Assembly: GCA_030685235.1 (NCBI GenBank)
Contig: MU839160.1
Location: 1-64,000, forward strand
DNA length: 64,000 bases
Direction: 5' to 3'
From: Copromyces sp. CBS 386.78
Taxonomy: Eukaryota; Ascomycota; Sordariomycetes; Sordariales; Sordariaceae
Shown: in pieces, positions 21,410-34,600 of the stretch
How positions within the stretch are numbered: position 1 is the first letter of the stretch
Layout of the letters: each line of letters begins with the position of its first letter
Made by a program: the position numbers and the translations under genes
Notes under the pieces: model-generated
Told to the model about the DNA's origin: nothing
Database searches by the model: none
What the model saw: only the letters and a program-made list of their open reading frames with translations

Positions 21410-24400
21410 CTCCAAAACGAGATGCTGTCCTTGTAACAAACGGCTGATTGGGTCGGGTTTGGAGAGATGCTTTGGTGACAAGAAAGCGGCGGCCGGCAAC
21501 GATGGAGGATGTAAGTACCAAAGACTCTGATGCAAGCGAGCGCAGGTGGATTAAGAAGATGAACCGAGCTATCAAGCAAGATGAATTGAAGAGACTGTGG
21601 TGGTCGCTGGGATGGATTGTGTGTTGATGCTGTAATGATCGGAGGAAGAGTCTACCAAGAGTTGAAGACAGGAGAGTCGAGTTGGAGGGGATGGCGGAGG
21701 GAGGGCGGTCTTATAACCCCCGTCGATCGTCGTCTGGAACCTAAGATGGAGTGGAGGATGAGTGCCGTCGAGGTTGCTTCCTCACGATGTAAACAATGTC
21801 GAGGGCAGCCACGATGTAGACTGGCCAAGGAAGGAGGCGAGTTCCCCCTGAAGCCTGCACCAAGACCCACGATGTCCGCCAGGAGTCGAGAGCTGAGGAT
21901 GAGGATAATGATAAACAAGGAAGAACTCCCGTATGCCAAGTTCCAGCTTGCCGCATGAAAAGGAATCTCTTGAAGGGAAGAGGATTAGGAAGAGATGAAG
22001 GAGATGCCGGACCATCTTCCGCGAGATCGCACTCGCAGCAGGAACTCGGATCATCGACAGGACTCGGACAGAGAGCTACTCGGAGTCGATGCTCAAATTG
22101 GAGCTCAAAGGAGGAAGGAGAGACCTCCATATCCAAACTACAGATGAAGCCAAGCAATCCTGAGTCCGACATTATGTTCCATTGACAGGAAGGGAGCAGA
22201 GCAAATTGGTTTCCTTCTTTGCAAAAATTGGGGAAGACGTGATTGAGCAAAATGTCCTTCACTGGTGCCGTGGTTTGGATGGAAAGGCAGTGACGCTGGT
22301 GGAGTCCATTTTAAAGGCTAGGGGAGTAATGACACGGCTTCAACTTGAAGCAATTGTATGTGAAGGGTGTTGCTCGTGATGCAGGTGTGAATCTTGGGTT
22401 GGTGTTTCCTCCTTACTCTTGCCGTCTATGTGATACAGACCACCCTCTTGGCCAATAAATGGCCAGGAATTCGAGATGACGGGAGCCCCAGATACGAGTA
22501 AAAGGGAAAGAGCCGCAACGTGTAATGTAAAATACCAATTCAGTAAGAACAACTGAACCGAAGGCCGTCCCACCCATTCTTTCCTACCAGCACTTGCTGG
22601 AGTGCACGGCCATAACAATCTACGATTGGCAGCCGAACTCGGAGTGTCCGTCTCCAGGGGCAGGATTCCTTCTCGTTCGCGGATTGGACTCGTGATTCCA
22701 GGTAACCCGCCATGGAAGGAAGCCGGGCAAGGCTGGCACTCGGTCCCGGGTTGATCCACCTTCGCCAATCGGACTCGAGGGCAGGGCATTGAACCTTCTC
22801 GTCCACGGGTGGATGGAATTCCTGCACAACTGTTAGCGACGATGTTGTTTGGCAGCAGGAGGAGGATGAGTGACGAGGCAAGGAAGCACAACACAACTCC
22901 CATCCCAAGACGATGAGATGATGGCAGCTGACACGATACTACAGTTCAACAGATCGCCTTCTTCCCAGTCAATTGACCAAGCAGCGTCTTTCCGGTTCTT
23001 GTCCGATAATGTGTCCCTGCTCAACCAGCGAAGGAACGAGCCTGACCGACGCATACCACAGCAACCCTACACGCGTTAGCCTGCCGTCCAACGATCATGA
23101 CAGCTTCCGATATTGCTCACCTGCGACCAGTCGAGTGTCGCCCGCCGATATCACCCAAAGAATCCAGGCCCGACAGCCGGTACCAGCCACAAGGGAGATA
23201 ACCAACCGTGACTGTCCCCAGACCTCATCGACATCAACTCAGAAGGACGTATCGATGGGAGAGGATGGACATAAGGACATGGCTTCCCTTATTCATACGA
23301 CGTGCCGACTGTGGCCGTCTTCGTCATCGGAATTGGCCCTAGGTCCCGTCGTTCTCTTTGCTCTTGATGGCCAGTGTCGTCGGGTGTGATGCTCTGTACC
23401 GGTACCATCTTGGCTTCCACCGCAGAGCTCGGCTGCAAAACCCTGCTCTTCCTTCCACGCCAGGTAGTTATCTTGGTAATGATCGTGGATACTAACAAAA
23501 GACGTTACGGACACTAGGTACCTTCTGTCATGCTTGTCGTGGTAGATTTGCCTGGCGACATGATATGAGAAAACAGAGAAGCCTCAGGCAGGTAGTCATA
23601 CGTCGTTCTTCGAGCTCATATTGGGCGAACGGATTCTTTGTGGCTCCTGGAGCCCAAATTGGATATTAACCTGTGGAGGCTCCCATGGGATGGACAGCCG
23701 ATAAATAAAGAGAGAGGTGTCGTCCCCCTTGACTATGATAAGCTTACCTGTGTCTTTCTCAAGGGTTGTCTGCTAGAAGAATCACCTACCCATTTGGGCC
23801 ACTTGACGGTGATCACTTCACGCAACCCCATGGACGATCATGACAAAGACCCCCTGACTTACTCTTACTGGAATCGGGGTGGCAGGTACCGACGGCGTTT
23901 TACTCTGCCACTGATAAAGTACGTGTATACACATGTTTCTAGTCGACGAGGACTACTCGCGCTGAACATGAAGCAAGAGCTGACGTTTAAACAACGCCTG
24001 GACCCAGGCACATCCCCCAGTCGAGGCTCAACCAAGCAACCCACGAACCTCCGATCCTCCAAAGCCCCTGTTCCTTGTCACTCACCCTAGGCGATGCGGA
24101 GATCCCCACAATCGGATCCGAGACCGAGACGTCGGGGCTGGAACTTGTGGACGAAGCCAGTTATCGTCAGGACGGCCGACGGCGTATGTTCTGTGGTCGC
24201 ACTTGCGGATGTTGAACGTCGGGCGATATCGAAAGGATAAGGAAGAAAGAACAAGCGAGAATGAACTGAAGGAGAAGAAAGAAGAAATCCAAGAAAAAGA
24301 CATCCAAAGAGAGGCAGTAATTTGTGAGGAAGGAAAAGAGATGGAATGGAAAAGGAAGAACAGTGGACAAAACAAAACAATGGCGGTCGTTGCGAGCCTG

Positions 24401-25228
24401 CGAGGTCGCAATATCGGCAAGAAAACAAGGTGGCCCCCGGACCAATCAGAGCGCTCCGCTCCCCGGTTCGTAGCAAAACAAACAACGAACACCACTTCCC
24501 ACGGCCACGAAACTAGAAAAAAATGGTCGTGTTTGCGAGATGGTAGCACAAGATTTTGGAAACTTGTATGCTTACTGGCTAGTGGGATGCACTAAGGAGC
24601 TTTTTGTGTTTCAGAAGGCTGAAGATTGAAGGAGGACATCGGACGAATGACCACCGAAGTTACGCACGGCAAGGGCGAGGCTCGAAAAGATGACGAAAAT
24701 ACGCTGGTTTGAAAACGTATTGCCTTGCCAACGAGATGATAACCAGGGAAATACCCCACTGTTGTTGGATACGCCCGTTCAGACGCGAAGCTTTTGGGGG
24801 TGCGAGGTGCTTCTAGCCCAGATGAGTAGAAGTTCATGTTTCTGATCCTAACTAACCGTGGTGATGTGAGGAAAGGACATGGCCGTTCGACATTAGATGA
24901 TGGCCGAGGGTGTGGTGTTTAGATAGTCTCTCGCCCAACTTATTTTGCCAGTCAGACCACAGCACAGAATGCAAACCAAACACCTACCCACGGAAACTTG
25001 CGATTCCTGTTGGATCACGATGTTCGTTATGAGTATGCCTTTGTTATTGTGGGGTATTTACAACTGCATCTGAAGCTGATTTCGCTGGAATAAAATCCCG
25101 ACTATCCATAAAAAAACAAAAAAGAAGGGTGTGTAATGATGTCTTCCTTCCTCCCCACGCCTTCCAGCCTTTTCTATCCCGATTTCGTTCTTTATTGATT
25201 CATATGCATCTACAACAGCGTTCATAAT
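21410..25228. other. Gene-poor interval between RRM gene and P450 reductase gene
   Basis: About 3.8 kb. The left part is the presumed promoter and leader of the RRM gene; the right part (about 24,850-25,228) is the 3' region of the reductase gene. Open frames here, the longest about 187 aa at 22,340-22,903 (minus) and 150 aa at 23,638-24,090 (plus), show no domain, no sensible composition and no splice partners. I call no gene, but a non-coding RNA cannot be excluded by eye. Confidence 0.5.
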
Positions 25229-27479
25229 TTATGACCAGACATCCTCCTGTAAAGCGGTAGCGGGTTAGCATGGTTCTCTTTCGAGCGAACGGAAATTCGA
25301 GGACTGGATGGGAGTGGAGGGACATAGTGGGGAAGATCACATACCTGGTACTGGTTCGTCGCCCTCATGCTCTTGACAATCTCCTCAGCCTTGGCCTCGG
25401 GAATGCCTCTCTGCTCGGAAATGATGTGGCCCAGGACGGCGTTAACCTCGCGCGCCATGTTGGCGGCGTCGCCGCAGACGTAGAAGTAGGCCTTTTGCTC
25501 GAGAAGCTGGTTGATCTCCACGGCTCTTTCCTTGAGACGGTGCTGGACGTAGACCTTCTTGGGACCCTCGCGGGAGAAGGCGGTGATGAGCTCGAAGTTG
25601 TCGCCGAGGACCTGCTTGGCTTCCTGTAATTTCAAGTTTGTTAGTGGTTTATTCAACAGATGGTGTGGTATGGATGGGTGTGCGCGTCGTGACTTACCTC
25701 CCATTCATCCTTGTACATGAAATCCTCGGTAGAGTTGCGGCAGCCAAAGAAGAGCAGAGTCTTGCCAACCTTCACGCCGTTCTTGGCCTGCTGAAGGCGC
25801 TCGCGGATGAAACCACGCATGGGAGCAACACCGGTACCGGGACCAATGCAGATAATAGGCTTGGTAGGATCCGAGGGGAGCTTGAAGTTCGAGTGGCGGA
25901 CATGGACAGGAACGTGGATGCCGTCGTACTTGTTGCGGGGGCCGGTGATTTCATAGGTAAGACCGAAGGGGGAGGGCTCAGGGTCGCCGTTCTGCTTCTG
26001 CTTGAGTGCGAGGAGATAGTTGGTGGCGACACCGCGGAAGGGGTCATCGCGGCCGGGGAGTTGGGCGGACTCAACGACGGCAGTGATGGAGATCTTCTTG
26101 GGCTGTTCGAGGGATGAGGACGAGATGGAGTAGTAACGGGGCTGGAGCTTATTGATACCCTCAATGAAAGCAGAGAAGGGGATGTTGGACCACTTCTGCC
26201 CCTTGCCGACGATATCCAAAACACGAGCGATGTTGAGATGATGAACGCTGATCTTCTCGTGGAAGTAATCCTTTTCTGCACCGAGCTTGGTCATTTCGGC
26301 CTTGGACTCCGCATCGGGAGCAAAAGCAGCGAGCTGAGCGAGGAACTGACGGGAGACGGGAGCGCAGATTTCCATATGGTAGCGAACGATAGCGTCGTAG
26401 GTGGTGGGAGTCGGGAAGGGAACCTTGGCGGTGGCCTCAAGAGCCTTGACGCTTACAACAGTGTGGCGCTTATCGGAGAGACCCAAGACGTTCATGAAGC
26501 GATCAACCTCATCACCAGGGTTCGTGGGCCAAATAGCGATGTGGTCACCAGTCTGGTAGTTGAGGTTTGAGGCGCTGATATCGATATCCATGTGGATGCA
26601 GTTGCGGTCTTTGACGGAAAAGAGCTCGTAGGACTGGGCGATGGGGGCAATGTACGGGTTGTGGGCGTTGAAGGGACCCTTGGCGGTACCGTCGAGATGC
26701 ATCTTGTTGGGTTCACCGAGATAGACTTCAGGAGACTCCTTGGTCAGGCCCTCCCTTTCGACAATGCTGAAGACGGGCTCGTAAACAACCTCGCGCTCCT
26801 CCAAGCCCATCTTCTCAGCGAGAGCCGTCCACATGGGTTCCTTCCAGGCCAAGAAATCTTCCTCCATGGTGCCAGCGCCATCATCACCCTCGCCAGCATC
26901 GCCGATACGGTGGGCACCCAGGTTCTGGAGTGCCTTGTCCACATTGCGAACCATGGAGTTGTAATGCTCATAGGTGTTGTTTCCGAGACCGAAGGCGACG
27001 TAGTTCAGGTTGCCAAGCGCAGGTTCGTTGCCCTGGGTGAAGTTGACGTCCTCGTTGGTGATGAACCCGTAGAAGTCCACGGCGTTATCAGTAGGCTCGC
27101 CCTCACCATAAGTGGCGAGCACGAAGAACACCACCTTATCGTTGGGGATAGTATCAAGGTTATCAAAGTCGTATTCCTCAAGGTCAGCAATCATGGTCTC
27201 AAGACCGAAGCGGCTCTTGCCCTCCTTGGCGAGTCTCGAAGCGTAATCCTCAGCAGTACCGGTTTGGGAGCCATAGAAGATGATGCAGTTCTTGCCCTGC
27301 TCCTCCATCTTGTGCAAGATGTTTCTTGTCTTGCCAGCAGGTGCGCTGCTGGTATTGCCCATGGAGCTGGCCAAAGGATCCTTTGTAACGGCCCATAGTT
27401 TGCCTTTTGTGAAGTAGGCGACCGTTCCGAGAAGGATGGCCACCAGGACCAGGAGGTCCAGCGTGTCGAGTTCGGCCAT
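25229..27479 (-). CDS. cprA/ncp1: NADPH-cytochrome P450 reductase
   Basis: Three exons (27,479-25,698; 25,623-25,345; 25,246-25,229) give 692 aa, the normal length. An N-terminal membrane anchor (LDLLVLVAILLGTVAYF, residues 7-23) places it on the ER, facing the cytosol. The FMN domain has FYGSQTGTAEDYASRLAKEG and ATYGEGEPTDNA. The FAD domain has RYYSISSSS and GVATNYLL. The NADPH site has CIGPGTGVAPMRGFIRERL, FFGCRNSTEDFMYKDEW and YVCGDAANMAREV. The final exon has only 18 nt and encodes EDVWS-stop; its Trp is the conserved C-terminal residue that stacks on FAD and gates NADPH. The enzyme passes electrons from NADPH to microsomal P450s, including those of ergosterol synthesis. All motifs are intact. 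Confidence 0.96.
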
Positions 27480-30400
27480 GACGGCGATATAGATGGTTTG
27501 CGCGTGGTATTGCAGTTGGTATGACCGGTATACTCTTACAAGCTATCGGATATGGAGATGTCTGGGGGTGGGAATACCGGGCCGGGCCGGCAACGCACTC
27601 GGCTGGCTTGGCTGCTTCTGGCAGAGGGAGGGAGCCAAAAGAAGCTGCCCGCGGGAAATGTTAGCCCGGTGAACAACAAAAACGGCACTTTGAACCAGAT
27701 GAATGACAGATGCCAACGCCGGTTGTTGCTCGCGCAAGATTGACATGTGGTCTGTGATCGGCGTGCCCTATGCTTGGGAGCTCAGGCCAGATGGCAAGAT
27801 CGGACATGCCACGACTTGCTTCGCTGCTGACGGACCATGTCGGGCAGTTGGGAAAACGTACGTACCTGGGACAAAGCGCGCAGGAAAATTGGAGAAGCGA
27901 CGCGACCAGAAGCTCAATGAGACAGGCAAAAGGAAAGAATGTCGGCTGGTGATCGAAAAGAAGGCAGGAAAGGGAATGGAAGATGAGATGGCAGCGGGTC
28001 TATCACCCTTAAAAGAGGAAAGATTGGGAGCGAAGATAAAACTGGAAACTGACACATGGCCGTGGACGCGGCCGGGGCCCACGGGGTTCCAATTCATTCA
28101 GCGCTAAATTCCCGATGACCGGGCCCCTCCCGAGGTCCCCACTTTGACTTGGAGACCACTGCACTCCATCCACCTCCGAGCACATTCAGGCCAGGTGCTA
28201 ACGGGAGCCTTCAGTTCTCCGAGCAACACGGGAAAGGACAACTGCTGTCGCCGGTGTCAAAACTTGATAGTCCAACGAATGCGCCGTTTCACTTGGGTGA
28301 TGCTCTCATTTTATATTTCAGCCACGAGCCTGAAAGAGTTGCCCATTTTCGCTCCTCGATGCTTATCAACCCTCCTTCCATGACACTGGCGGCCGCCCTG
28401 GGCATCAATATGGTTACAGGCGGGTGGCCCGGGGTGTACTTGGTCAAAGCGACAGTGGACCTCCAGCTACAATACTTTCACATGACTTCCATGCTCACGA
28501 AGCCAGAAGGATGAGTTCTAAGCCCCCGAAAGTCACCCATGTTCGATACATATCTTGTTACAGGAGTCGGAGTATGGGCGAGGCCGATCATACACATACC
28601 GAGTAAATTACAATGGGTTCCCAGAACCCTTTCTCACCTCAGCTTTGGCAGCTGACACATGGACAGCCGGGTGTGTCCGACAGCCGCAGCATTCCACGGA
28701 ATCCGGATCTCTTTGTCGCCTTCGATATGACATCAACAACGGGCTCAAACGGCGAGGCAGTTTGTGTTGAGCAACCAAGAAAAGAAGAGCGCTGCTGTTG
28801 AGAGCATCTCTTCCCGTGAAGCCCTCCCGAACTCCGGTTTTAGGTAAGCGGGCAAGGGGCGAGTTCCCCATCGTACCCCACATTGGAGTCTGCATGAACA
28901 CCTGGCCGAACGGGGTTCACAAGATGCCAAGATGCACTTTTTTGCACTGAAAACACAAGTTTGTTTCTCTTCAACCAATTCTATCCACCCCCGTTCCGCT
29001 TCCGACTCCTTGGACTCCCCGGGAAGTGGTTTGCCGCGCCGGCTCGTCCACACTCAGCCGATTCGGCGCCCAAGCCTTGATCGGTAGTCGAGCACGAGGC
29101 CGGGGAGAAGCACGAGACCTGTGGACCGTGGAGAGGATGTCATGCACATCTTTCTATTGATTCGTGCCCCGAATTCTTTGTGGGCTGAGCGCTTGAGGAT
29201 TCGACCAAGACTGTTCGCATTTCGCAAAGCTGGTGGCCGCCAAATATCACATCCTGTGGCTGCCGACCTCCTGTGATCCGGCTTGTTACGGACAGAACCC
29301 CAAAGAATATTATCGGCTCCTTGCATCTCCTCACTCCCTCGGAGGCTCGGAGGTGATCGGCAGTCATCTTTGCACTGAAGACAGTGAATTTCATTCGCCC
29401 ACGCTTTGTGTGAAAGTGGTAGGTTGACATTGGATCTCGGCCCTACAGTGGGGTTACGTCCGCTTAAAACCCGCGGCCGCCGCGCCGCGGGATGAAGCGT
29501 AGCTCTCCGGCGCTGATACGGGTTTGAATTGGTTGCGATCTGTTGTTGCTTACACTTTTAAGGTTCTCACGGTATCAAATACGGAAATGATGATATGATT
29601 TCATGTACAGTACTCCTAAGAGCACGTTCGACCACGAAGGTTAATTTCACTAAAGTCAACTCAGCTGATCAATACCCCCGTCCCCAGGTCCCGGCACTTG
29701 CACCCCGCGTTTTCCAGCGGGGTCCTGCCTCAAAGTAGGGGTGAGCTCTGTGTAACTTTATACTACATGACTGCATAGCTGGTATTTTGCATCAACAGCT
29801 CACATCTGCAGAAGCTCTTGTCAGGCCAGCAGATGCGTTTGTAAACTTTCAGCGCCGTCATTCCCAAAGGCATGGTGTTCATCCCTTCTCGACTTAAAAA
29901 AGGGGTAACAAACTAAAAGACCCTTGACCCCAACCCCAACAATGAGATATGGTCCGAGCGTCCTCTGATCAACCCAGTGCTGCGGGGAAGCTTGGCTTGA
30001 AGCTGGGGGAGGCTGGAGAAGATTCAGCCGGTTCGTTTACCGGAGTGATTTGTGGACTTGGATACTGGTCGAACCGCTCGCGCTCCGAAGCTCTTGTGAC
30101 CTTGTCGGCAATTCCCACGGATACGGATGCGATCTCGCCGCTGACGTCTTAACGGTCTCCAGTCTCTGGTCACTCTTTACAAGTACAAACGAGCGCATCG
30201 CAATCGCAAACCGGCATCTCGCGGGAGCTGTGATCTTTACAATAGGTTCGTTTAAAATCGGCTCGAAATCGCATAGCGGCAAGCAGTATCGGAGGGTCAT
30301 GACCAAAATATCGACATGACGTCTGCGGAGAGCTCCATGTAAAGATGGAGCAAACTCCGGGGCCCCCATATTGGCGACCTGCTTGTGACGGGCCAGTCTG

Positions 30401-31500
30401 GGGTTGAACATCGTTCGGCTTTTGAAGCCAGGAACTGAATGAATACGTATACGCGGCGTTACAAGTATTGTTACAGGTATTCTAGTCAGCCCCACATCCC
30501 TCTCACAGTTGTGGCTCTTCGAGCTCAGTCCTCTTTCTGACGGCCATGTCAAGGTATTCCCCCGGCCGTCATTATATCAAACTTGAAGTTTAGGGATAGC
30601 ACGTCCTCTAACTCAACGGGTCACCCAAAGAATGTAATTTGATTCTTGATGGGCTGAGATGTTCTCTTGGACCCCTTGCAGCCTTGCAAATTGCCTTTTG
30701 TTCGGGTCCGCTTGGAGGCTGCTTGGCCCACCGGGCGATGCGACTGGCTGGCTGTCAGGCGTCCGTATCATTAGTACAAAAACAGCCTCTGACTGCCAAG
30801 TTGACAGAACCCTTGAGACCCCTGGCGTGCACTTTATCCATCCATTTCACTTGTAGGTCGTTGCAGGGTTGCCCGTTCAATTATCGATCACAAAGTGAGA
30901 GGGGCTCAGAGGGCATAATGAGGCTCGGTTTACACATTCATCTAATGTGTGCACTGCTTGAGTGGCAGGGCACCTGTTCGTCGCAGGGCAACCGATGGGA
31001 CGGGAACCAGGGAGCGAACGCGCTGCACGGGAGACGGGAGGGCCAGAGGGCTTCCAAGCACCTGCTGCTGCCACAGGCAACCTAGAATCCCGTCCTGGAT
31101 AGGACTAGCCTAGGTGAATCTAGCCGCGGACATCCATCAGACAAGCAGAGGCTGAGAACTTCCAGACTGCTTTTGCTTGCTTCTGTCACCTTCGCGCCGG
31201 CCAGTCGCGACACCATCTCTTTTTTCTGTCCAACTCCTGCAGATAATCAGTGCATATACAGAACTTTGCCGGAAAGAAAATCAACTGCCGCTGCCGGTCT
31301 ACAAGGCAACGCGCGCGGATTCGACCCCGCCTTGAATGCGCTGAAGGAGTATCATGAGAGGCGAGACATTAGCAAAATGGGTGAGTAGTGTGATGGCGCT
31401 GTTAAACTACCCTACTTGTCTCCTCTCTCCTTCTCTCCTTCCATCCTTGTAGAGCAGTCTTCTCTGCGCAAACCCATGGCTCGAAACGACAACGAGGCGG
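27480..31500. other. Gene-poor interval between P450 reductase and PAG1 genes
   Basis: About 4 kb between two divergent genes. The left part is the reductase promoter, the right part (from about 31,100) the PAG1 promoter and leader. Open frames at 27,703-28,107 (+) and 30,037-30,552 (minus, 171 codons) have no recognisable domain and look like chance frames. A CpG-rich patch with ccgcggccgccgcgccgcgg lies at about 29,472-29,491. I saw no tRNA or 5S gene. Confidence 0.5.
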
Positions 31501-31685
31501 ATGACGGGGTAGTAACTTCCAGTTGATTGTCATCCCACTACGAGTGGCTCTGACAATACTGAAACCAGGCCGGAAGGGTTCTCACAACTCGTGCGCGCGC
31601 AACAAGAGAAATTGTCGCGGAAATTTTCAAACCGTAAAGAATTGAGATGTTGGTCCGTATTGCTGACTCGCAACTTGCGTCACAG
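31354..31685 (+). promoter_or_regulatory. PAG1 leader with upstream ATGs and three short introns
   Basis: Introns are predicted at 31,381-31,452, 31,509-31,568 and 31,634-31,685. ATG 31,354 is in frame with PAG1 after splicing. ATG 31,377 opens a different frame (MEQSSLRKPMARNDNEADDG...) that runs past the junctions and ends inside the PAG1 exon at about 31,753, so it could act as an overlapping upstream ORF. Confidence 0.45.
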
Positions 31686-34600
31686 CTCCGTCTCAGACGC
31701 TGCCTTCGGACCACGAGCCCTTGAACTTTTCGCCCCGAACCATTGCCCGGCTTGAAGAGGAGGATGAGAATACCGACTGGCAGAGAACACTGAGGCCGAT
31801 TGCCCCCGACAGCCGAAGCGTCGCCCATTCCCGCGAATCGTCGCTCGAAAAACTACAGTGGTCTGCTAGCAGTACTGTTCGCGCCCATGCGCCCCAGCGC
31901 CTAGTCGACTCCAAGCCCTCCTCGTACGGCCATCACAGACAGACGTCCATCGTCCACGGCATTGGCATCCAGCATTCGAGAAATGGGAGTCTTGCGAGCA
32001 ACCACTCGAGCCCTCTCAGCCCCCAGATGATCGCCGCCGCCGGTGCAGGCATTTCCCCCGACCGAACGGATCTACATGTCTTCTCGCGCAAGGACCACGA
32101 CGGCTCTTCCATAGGCTCAAGGCCTCAGACGGCCCTTTCCGGAACGACGGCGGCATCGGTGCCCGTGATCCCCGAACGAACTTCGTCTGCTGCCGCTATG
32201 AACGATCCCGCTGGCCAAGGGGGACAAACGGGGACACATAGGAAGCCAGAGAGGATGGCCAGCGGGAGGTCTCGACGGGACCACCCTCACCACCATTCGC
32301 ATTCGTCACGGCACAAGGATGACTCGAAGACGGTCGGCGATTACGCGCTGCATGTGCTCTTTACGTCCTTCATTGCCCAAGCGGAGGAGAAGTTGACGGA
32401 AATAACAAGCATCCCTCTCCAGGAGCCGGAACCCCATGTTGAACAAATATGCGGGCCTGGTGTAGACGCTGCCTTCGACCAGTCCATTGTCGCTCTTGGC
32501 CATATTGCCAAGGCAAAGCCCAAGCCTTTGATAGACTCGATGATGCTATGGAGGAAGAGCAAGAGTGATGCTGCCAATGAGGCCCGCGAGGCCCGCGCGC
32601 AACTTCACAATGCGCGCAGCCATCTCCCTGGCGGTGCTTTGCAAAGGAGGAATACCGAGCCCGTTCAGTCCGCCGGTCCTGCTAGTAATGGCCAGCCCGA
32701 GGTCCAGCATGCCGGCCAAGCCGATATTGCGCAAACCGTCGCTGTGGCTGAGCGCCGGTCAACTGTTTCCATTTACATCCTTTGTCGTGTTCTCCTTGAG
32801 GTCTTTACTCAGAGCACACTAGCTTCTATAACCCCGGAGATGGAGGACAAGCTTGAGAAGATCATATTCCAGCAGCTCAAAAGTACCGAGCCTGATTCCC
32901 TGTTAATCTCACCGCTAAAACTTGCAAACTGGAACCTCTTTGCTCAACTATTGGGTGCTATGAGCGAAATCAGCTTCACGAGTGTGGCCGACCGGTTCAT
33001 CAACGATCTGGAGCGCTCCATGCACGAGCTAAACACCAAGATCCCCACCGGTGGGCGAGATGTCGAAAGCAGGATAGAGCTGATCCTCATTGGAATGAAG
33101 CACCTTCGGATCAGACTCTCACCTCCGGATGCCTGGGAGCGTTCTTGTAACTTCCTCATTTCTCTCGGCAAGCTCTTCGTTGTGGCCCACGGCCAAAAGG
33201 TAAAGGCAGCCTTTTGTCAGGTGCTTGAAATGCTCGTCCTTCCCATTGCCGCCACAGCCAGCAGCAATGATCTTGCCTATCCGAAGTGGAAAGAAGTGGT
33301 CACAACCATCACTCCCAAACTGGCCCACATGTTTATGAGGCCGCGGCATTGGACCTACTCGTTTGCCCTCACAGCAACGATGCTTTGCGCCGATGTGCCC
33401 GAAAACTTCGGTAGCCAGTGGATGCAGTTGATTTACCCGCTTAACAGCAAGCTGCAGGACCGCATGACAAGGCCACTGTGTTTGCAAGCCATTTCTAGGC
33501 TCGTATGGACCTACCTTTATCGCACCAACGATAGCATCGCGAACTCCACGAGGAAGCTGGACGAAGTCGTGAAAATTGCCCTTCCCAATACCAAGCGAGC
33601 ATTTAGCGCTGCAGACCTTTCTGTCACTGAGCCGCTGGTCCAGATCATCAGGCTTATAGGTTACAAATACCCCGAATACTGCTTCCGCAACATCATATTT
33701 CCCTTGGTCAACGCCGACCAGTTTGCATCCAACAAGGAGCTCAAGATCGAGTTTCTGGACCCCGATAGGATGGTGGTGGGCATACACGCTTTTCTCGCGG
33801 TGATGGCGGACTTGGAAAAGGGAGAGCTAGGAAAACCGCCATTCCCTCTGGACTATACCTATTCCGCGTCCCTCATGGATCGAGTTTCTATCTTCTCAGT
33901 GCTTGCATCTCCACACAGCAGCTTGGCAGCTACACCGGCCCTCGGTGTCGAAGAAGAGAGGCTCTCCAAGCCGGTCCAGGTAGCAGCCCTGTCTGACACA
34001 GTGAAAGACTACTACAGCCGGTTTTGCGAAATACTCGGTAAGATCGCCATAATCTGCGATAACACATTTGGTGGACAGGCTACGTTGGATGAAAAGTTCA
34101 AGGACGAGAAGTTCAATAGTCCTGGCCCCAAGACGCCCATGACGGATACGTTCAAGTTTTCCCGCCGAGATGATCAACAAAGCGCGTACGATCAGAAACA
34201 AGCATTCTATGAGCTGTTTCACGTTGCGGTGGAAGCCCTGCCACGGTGTTTGTCGGTGGACATCCCGTTCAACACGCTGATCAACCTTCTGTGCACCGGA
34301 ACCGCTCATGTCCAGTCAAATATTGCGCGTTCATCGGCACAGTCACTCAAGGCCATTGCTCGGCAGTCTCATGCCCAGCAAGTTACCATGGGATTTGCCC
34401 GCTTCATCTTCAATTTCGACGACCGGTACTCTACCATGTCCGATGGTGGGATGTTGGGCCCAGGACACATCGAAAAGACACTCATGCTTTACGTCGAGCT
34501 CCTTCACATCTGGATCGATGAAATCAGGCACAAGACAAAAGAAGCCGAGGCAGAAAGCGACGAACCTGGTGGCGCTGATAAACGAGGCATCAAACTCGAT

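Noticed and set aside
22340..22903. 187-codon minus-strand frame in the gap beside the P450 reductase gene
   Set aside because: No recognisable motif; the overlapping frames are equally open and the composition is that of non-coding DNA.
23638..24090. 150-codon plus-strand frame
   Set aside because: No family resemblance, no sensible flanking signals; treated as non-coding.
30037..30552. 171-codon minus-strand open frame in the gap before PAG1
   Set aside because: No domain, no splice partners, mixed composition; judged a chance frame, although a lineage-specific gene cannot be fully excluded.
33119..33787. 222-codon minus-strand frame inside PAG1
   Set aside because: Antisense shadow of the unbroken 2.7-kilocodon PAG1 frame.
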